Assembly (NCBI GenBank): GCA_036940085.1
Contig: JALLBK010000179.1
Span: 1-33,000 of the forward strand
DNA length: 33,000 nucleotides
Reading direction: 5' to 3'
Origin: Discostella pseudostelligera
Taxonomy: Eukaryota > Bacillariophyta > Thalassiosirophyceae > Thalassiosirales > Thalassiosiraceae
The first letter of the stretch is position 1, and each line of letters opens with the position of its first letter. This document shows positions 28,601 through 33,000 of the stretch, piece by piece. Both the position numbers and the translations under genes were made by a program. The notes under the pieces are model-generated. The model did no database searches and was not told the DNA's origin. It saw only the letters and a list, made by a program, of their open reading frames with translations.

Positions 28601-29708
28601 ATGCCAAGATCATGAATGAAATGGAAAAGCTCGAAGAAAGGATGGAGGACATTGTCAAGGGCCAAACCCGTCGTATGGAACAGTTGGACAAGGTTCGTGC
28701 GAAAGTTGATCAGATGCAAGAAGCTGTGAAGCAGCAAGAGCAAGTTGTTGCAGAGGTCAAGGGTAAAGTCAATGAAGCACTCGCCGGTGCACAGATAATG
28801 CAATTCAGCTACGATCGGGACGCCAGAATGTTTCAGTTGAAGGAAGCGAACGGTGGTGAGCTTCCTCCTGGCGAAGAGGTCGAACTCGAGCCTACCGAAG
28901 AAGATCTGGAGGGGATTGAAATTGTCGAGGTCCCCAATGACTCGAAGTACTACAAGACCAAGCTTCAGAGTAAGTTGAAGAAGATTGAACAGGAGAAAAA
29001 GCGTCGTAACATGAGTGAGTCAGACCCGGCCGTGGCACGTGACAAATACTTCCGTGCAAAGAAAGATCTCGATTCCAAAATGGAGCTGATCAATATGATT
29101 GAATGTAATGTCGCTGCCTTGACGGATGATCTGAAAGAGCGTAGGAAAAGGTGGAGACAGTTCCGTGGCCATATTGCTGAACAGACAAATCTTGGCTTCG
29201 ATGAGTTTTTGAACAAGAAAGGGAGTGCTGGAGAGGTGGTGTTTGATCATGAGAATAAAACGTTGGACTTGGTTGTTCAGAAGGTTAGTTATCTGGTTTA
29301 TGTGTTGTGTCTTCTCCATTAATGCGTGGTCCGTTTTAACTGACCGCCATGAATCAGAGCAACATGGATGAGCACACCCAGACAAAGGACGTCAAGGCCC
29401 TGAGTGGCGGCGAGCGGAGTTTCGCCACTTTGTCACTCCTCCTTGCCATCGGCGAATGCCTCGAGACTCCCTTCCGCGTCATGGACGAATTCGATGTCTT
29501 CCTTGACCCTGTCGCCCGAAAGATTGCCATGGATAATCTAGTGAAAGTAGCCAAGACGATGGATCATCGACAATTCATATTCATCACACCCCAGGACGTA
29601 TCAAATCTCAAAACGGACCCGAAGTTGAGAATCTTCAAAATGAAACCGCCGGCTAGGAATAACACTGTCGGAGGACCCCAGCAGCAGACGCTCGACTTCG
29701 GAAATTAG
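25695..29708 (+). CDS. SMC6: Structural maintenance of chromosomes protein 6 (SMC5/6 complex)
   Basis: An ATPase of the SMC5/6 complex, acting in DNA repair and chromosome maintenance in the nucleus. Exons 25695-26856, 26960-27559, 27658-29283 and 29358-29708 have introns of 103, 98 and 74 nt, all phase 0. Exon 1 holds a 73-nt assembly duplication (72 bp plus N); without it the product is 1221 residues. Order: a basic, acidic disordered N-terminus; VENFMCHRKL and Walker A GQNGSGKS (139-146); DNPV-like VENPVAVLDQEEAKKFL, diagnostic of SMC6; a long coiled coil; a hinge near FQGPVAGPVGMYVKI; a second coiled coil; and in exon 4 the signature LSGGERS (1120-1126), Walker B VMDEFDVFLD (1147-) and a QQTLDF terminus (human QTTLPF). 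Joining exon 3 to exon 4 brings the signature in. An upstream ATG at 25446 is less likely. Confidence 0.93.
26063..26207. repeat. 72-bp exact duplication around a single N (unmerged contig overlap)
   Basis: Bases 26063-26134 and 26136-26207 are identical, separated by the only ambiguous base in the window (26135). The repeated unit encodes the Walker A region of SMC6, so the P-loop is read twice, and the 73-nt shift breaks the frame. Dropping one copy plus the N leaves a continuous frame that aligns with SMC6. This is the signature of two contigs whose terminal overlap was not collapsed at scaffolding. Confidence 0.93.
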
Positions 29709-29951
29709 GAAAAGACTTCTTCAGTTTGTCCGTTGAGTAGTAATTGCCATGATGAGTCTATTCATTTCTTACTCAATAATTGCGAAACTGACGCCAAACT
29801 AGTTCATGTAGAGTGTTGAGAGACAAAGGTAAACATCGAAGTAAAAGAAGTGTTATGCATATAGCAAACCAGCTTTTAACAATACGTTGAGGTGCGATGA
29901 ACCGCAGTGAGGGCATTGGTGTCGAGATGGACGGCAAGTTGTTCTCCCTCT

Positions 29952-32421
29952 CTAGAGCATCTGGCAAGAAGCCTTTCCAACTTCCAAGAGTGAGTCCAAC
30001 AACCGAAATTTAGACCCGTCCTTCCCTCCGCTTGTAAAATCGTTGTCGATTATGGCCACCAAGTAGTATGTATCCCTGATTTTCTCGATCAACTCATAGC
30101 TGTCACTTCCAAAGTCATACAAGTTCAGCCACATGCTAGACCAAAGCGAAAATGCTTCCTCAGCCCAAACGATGAAGGTGTCAGGATCAAATATGGTTGG
30201 TTGCAATATTTCTCTGTTCGGGAACACTCCCCAAGTCAAAGCAGTGATTCCTCCCTCTTCAACTCCCACCCGTAGCTCTTGCCCGGAGTAATTTACAGCA
30301 TACATATTCATATTCGGATGATCGGTTACCATTTTTGTCAGACGATTTGCCTTGTCGGGTGTCACAAAGCATTCAACGTACGCTTTTTGATAAACTCTTC
30401 CTCCTTTCCCACCCCATCCAAAAACAGGATGATTGCTCAACGCACCATCCACTGGAGGTTGGCTGTTTACCGTCAGAAATCCATATCGATTCAACCGCGC
30501 AAGCTGGGGTTGCACCAAGAATGATTCAGGCTGCAGTGGCGTCTCGCACCACGGAATATGCGGTACAGTTCCTTCGACATAGCGAGCAAAGACTTCATAC
30601 ACATCTGGTTCAGTACGAGGACTGTTCCCCAGCATGGCACGGCGATCGTCGTCGGAACCAAGCGTAAACGAATAAAAATGCGACAGTTCTGACAGCTCCC
30701 CAAACGCAGGACTCGTCGAGTCACCCCAGCGGCCATTTGGAAACTGAATTATAAGATGCATTTGGTCACAGAAATTAGAAGAGAATGACAAAATAACATC
30801 GTGCTCATTGCATCAAGTCATTATGTTCATCGGAAGTATTCATACCTCATCCCAGTCGTCGGTTCGCATCACATACGATAGAGGCCTGTTGCTCCAATTG
30901 ATGGGCCTGACTGCCTCTTTGGATCGGTTCTCCATGGCAGATGGCTTCCGGAGTCCCAAGTTATGTCGATTGTGAAAGATGAATGGCGAAGATGTGAGAC
31001 AACATCATGATGATATCCAAGCAACACGTCGATGTAAATCTTACTTTCCATGGAAGAACACGCCTCGTGCACAAGGCTCGTTCTGATTCAGAATCTTTCC
31101 TTTCTCTCCGTATACTAGGCCGATTGCTATGATCATCAGCAGTTGCACTATTCAACCCAACGTCTCGTCCATGAGGAACATCATCATTCAATTTCTCTCG
31201 GGATGACCTGTTAGATTTGCTCAGCACATTTACAGCCCCAAGCTTTGCCAATATTCGTGTAGTGCTACGCTCCAAATTCAAAGTGTAGAAATGAAATCCA
31301 TCCACATCCAGATTGTTAAATGCCAATATTGTTTGACACATTTCAATGGCAATCTCGCATCCAATTTTCTTTACAGCTTCATCGTCATGACGAACGCTTT
31401 CGAGCCGGTCAATCACGTTGGACGGTACTGATATACCACAGAACTGAGTCATCTTTAATAGACTTGAGTAGGATTGAATCGGCATTATTCCAGGTATGAT
31501 TGGACAATTTATTCCTGCTGTTCGACACCCATGGACAAAGTCCAAAAATACCGTCACATCAAAGAAGAATTGTGTAATGATGAAATCTGCCCCGGTATCT
31601 AATTTGTCTTTCAAATGTTGCAACTCAAGAGCTTTTCCTTCCTCACCTATACCAGACGATGGATGACCTTCGGGATGGCCTGCCACGGCAATACCAAAGT
31701 AATCTCCGTGTAGCTTGCGAATTAATTTGACTAAATCAATTGCCCGATCACATTCTCCACCACTGACATCCCCAACCTTCCAAGCCCGTTTGCCCTGGGG
31801 AGGATCTCCTCGTAATGCTAATACATTGCGTATCCCAGAGGATTTGGCCACTGTTAATACATGTGCAATTTGCTCTCTTGTCAATCCAGTACAACTCAAG
31901 TGTAATAATACATCGACACATGCAAATCGCTGTGCATGGGAGGCCACGGCCAGTGTACGAGAGGATGTTGAGCCATTGGCACCCCATGTGATGGAGACAA
32001 AGAGTGGGTCAAGTCTAAGGGACATGCGATCTATGCGTGTTAGTAAATTGTCGAGACCAGGCTCTGTTTTGGGAGGGAAGAATTCGAAGGAGTAGTACCA
32101 TCCTGGTGGGTGGATTATTGGTGGTGGATTATGTGATTCTTCGAGAGCGTTGGGTGTGAAACCTTGAGTAGAAGTGGAGGGAGAAGTAGCAGTAGCGTTA
32201 ATTATTTTTGACCGTGGCTGAGGCCGATTCTTGATGTGGCTGGGAATGTTGTCATGATCGGCGGTTGGTGGAGGGTGATATTGCTGTTGTTGTTGCTGCT
32301 GCGTCGGCAGCGGATGCCGCCGTTGTGGCTGCAAATGAAATGCATCCTCTGTACGACGGGTTTCCCTCTCCAACTTGAATTCTTTTCTTCTTGCATGGAT
32401 TTTGTCGATGATTCGGACCAT
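29952..32421 (-). CDS. MTHFR: Methylenetetrahydrofolate reductase, eukaryotic two-domain type
   Basis: Reduces 5,10-methylene-THF to 5-methyl-THF with FAD, feeding methionine synthesis. Exons 32421-31045, 30944-30846 and 30743-29952 give 755 residues (human 656); introns are 100 and 102 nt, phase 0. Residues about 108-410 are the catalytic TIM barrel: YYSFEFFPPKT with the active-site Glu (E113), FVSITWGANG, LALRGDPP, GIAVAGHPEGHP and DFIITQFFFD. Exon 2 is only 33 codons and is invisible as an ORF; it restores PSAMENRSKEAVRPINW and RPLSYVMRTDDWDE, then exon 3 FPNGRWGDSTSPAFGEL. These align gap-free with human [21 protein letters not shown] and the following segment. Exon 3 is the SAM-responsive regulatory domain (GFLTVNSQPPVDG, VFGWGGKGGRVYQKAYVE, ALTWGVFPNREILQPT, LVAIIDNDF). 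The N-terminal 105 residues are a polar extension with seven Gln (41-47). Confidence 0.95.
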
Positions 32422-33000
32422 CCTCTCTAGGTGGCTTGCTTTTCATGCAAAATAGAAGCAAACGATGGCATGTGGATTGGCGTGGTGAACTTGAGATTGC
32501 GCTGTTGCCCTACTACTACTATCTAACGGCATAGAGGATGTCATGGTTCATGGTTCCCATCCGTTCTTTGTCTTTGAGATTATTTGAGATCTTTGTCTGT
32601 CTGTCGGTCGTCCGTCGCCCGTAGAAGCTGACCACTTGTCTCAGTCTGTCCGTCGACAATGACCCACTTGTCCCAACTTGTCCCACATCAAAGGCTGTTT
32701 TGCTACTCGAGAATGAGGCCGATATGTGCGATACTGGGCCCCCAGGTTCCGCCAGGTTCGTTCCGCATCGCATCCCCTTCGGACTTATGGCTATTTCTTA
32801 TTTCTCCTCGTGTCCTCGCACAAATCACACGAACACGAAGGCGCAAATAAAGTTTGGCAAGTACTCCTAGCAATTATCTCATTTCTAATAAGTAGCCGGC
32901 AGCCGGCCATCGAGACAGCCAAACCTATCCATACTGACGCGACGTCAAAGAGTTTATAGTCAGAGAGAGAATAGATAATGGAGAATGGAGCACGTTGTGC
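32422..33000. promoter_or_regulatory. Upstream region of MTHFR, no other gene seen
   Basis: Some 580 bp with no credible coding frame. On the plus strand it is rich in CTGTC, CGTC and CTTGTC words; CCACTTGTC occurs at 32632-32640 and 32665-32673, followed closely by two further CTTGTCCCA words. It should contain the MTHFR promoter and perhaps the start of the next intergenic region. No E2F-like or G-box site was noticed. Confidence 0.45.

Noticed and set aside
1..33000. CRISPR arrays, insertion sequences, prophage or rRNA/tRNA genes
   Set aside because: None seen; repeats present are short promoter repeats, microsatellites or coding repeats, and all recognised genes are eukaryotic nuclear in style.

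Overview
The window reads as nuclear DNA of a stramenopile alga, most likely a diatom. It carries eukaryote-only proteins (SMC6, ORC2, CBP20, SAE1, VDAC, two-domain MTHFR) and short GT-AG introns of 73-114 nt. One protein has a plastid-targeting leader with the Ala-x-Ala-Phe cleavage pattern known from diatoms, followed by a twin-arginine lumen signal. Another is a BspA-type leucine-rich-repeat protein of a kind common in centric diatoms. The species cannot be fixed from the sequence.

Layout: VDAC (-, 387-1187) is divergent from amidophosphoribosyltransferase (+, 1801-3503, one intron). This converges on a queuine tRNA-ribosyltransferase (-, 3578-5167, four exons). That gene is divergent from a lumen-targeted PDZ-FKBP isomerase (+, 5429-6724). 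Next is an ACC-synthase-like aminotransferase (+, 7271-9037, four exons), converging on a LarC-like nickel-pincer cofactor protein (-, 9115-11231) whose reading frame breaks just after a histidine-rich insert. LarC is divergent from SAE1 (+, 11729-12907). A large acidic TPR protein follows (+, 13697-18514), then a BspA-type LRR protein (-, 18721-20837), CBP20 (+, 21072-21740), a PHD-knuckle-PHD/ORC2 fusion (-, 21875-25042), SMC6 (+, 25695-29708) and MTHFR (-, 29952-32421).

The genes do not form an operon or one pathway. Most are arranged as divergent pairs sharing a short upstream region and convergent pairs whose stops lie 74-243 bp apart. Two promoter motifs recur: E2F-like sites (TTTGGCGCCAAA, TTCCCGCCA and relatives) and GACACGTGG G-boxes. 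ORC2 and SMC6, both chromosome-replication or repair genes, share one divergent upstream region with an E2F-like site on each side.

The main points of interest are: (1) ORC2 fused to a complete PZP chromatin-reader module; (2) a nuclear LarC with about 37 histidines and a -1 frame change where bacterial larC1/larC2 is also split; (3) an unmerged 72-bp contig overlap with a single N inside the SMC6 ATP-binding site, an assembly artefact that falsely breaks the gene; (4) a PDZ-FKBP protein with plastid plus Tat lumen targeting; (5) the shared E2F/G-box promoter motifs. Exon joins were deduced by hand from splice consensus, phase and family alignment from memory; no transcript data were available.
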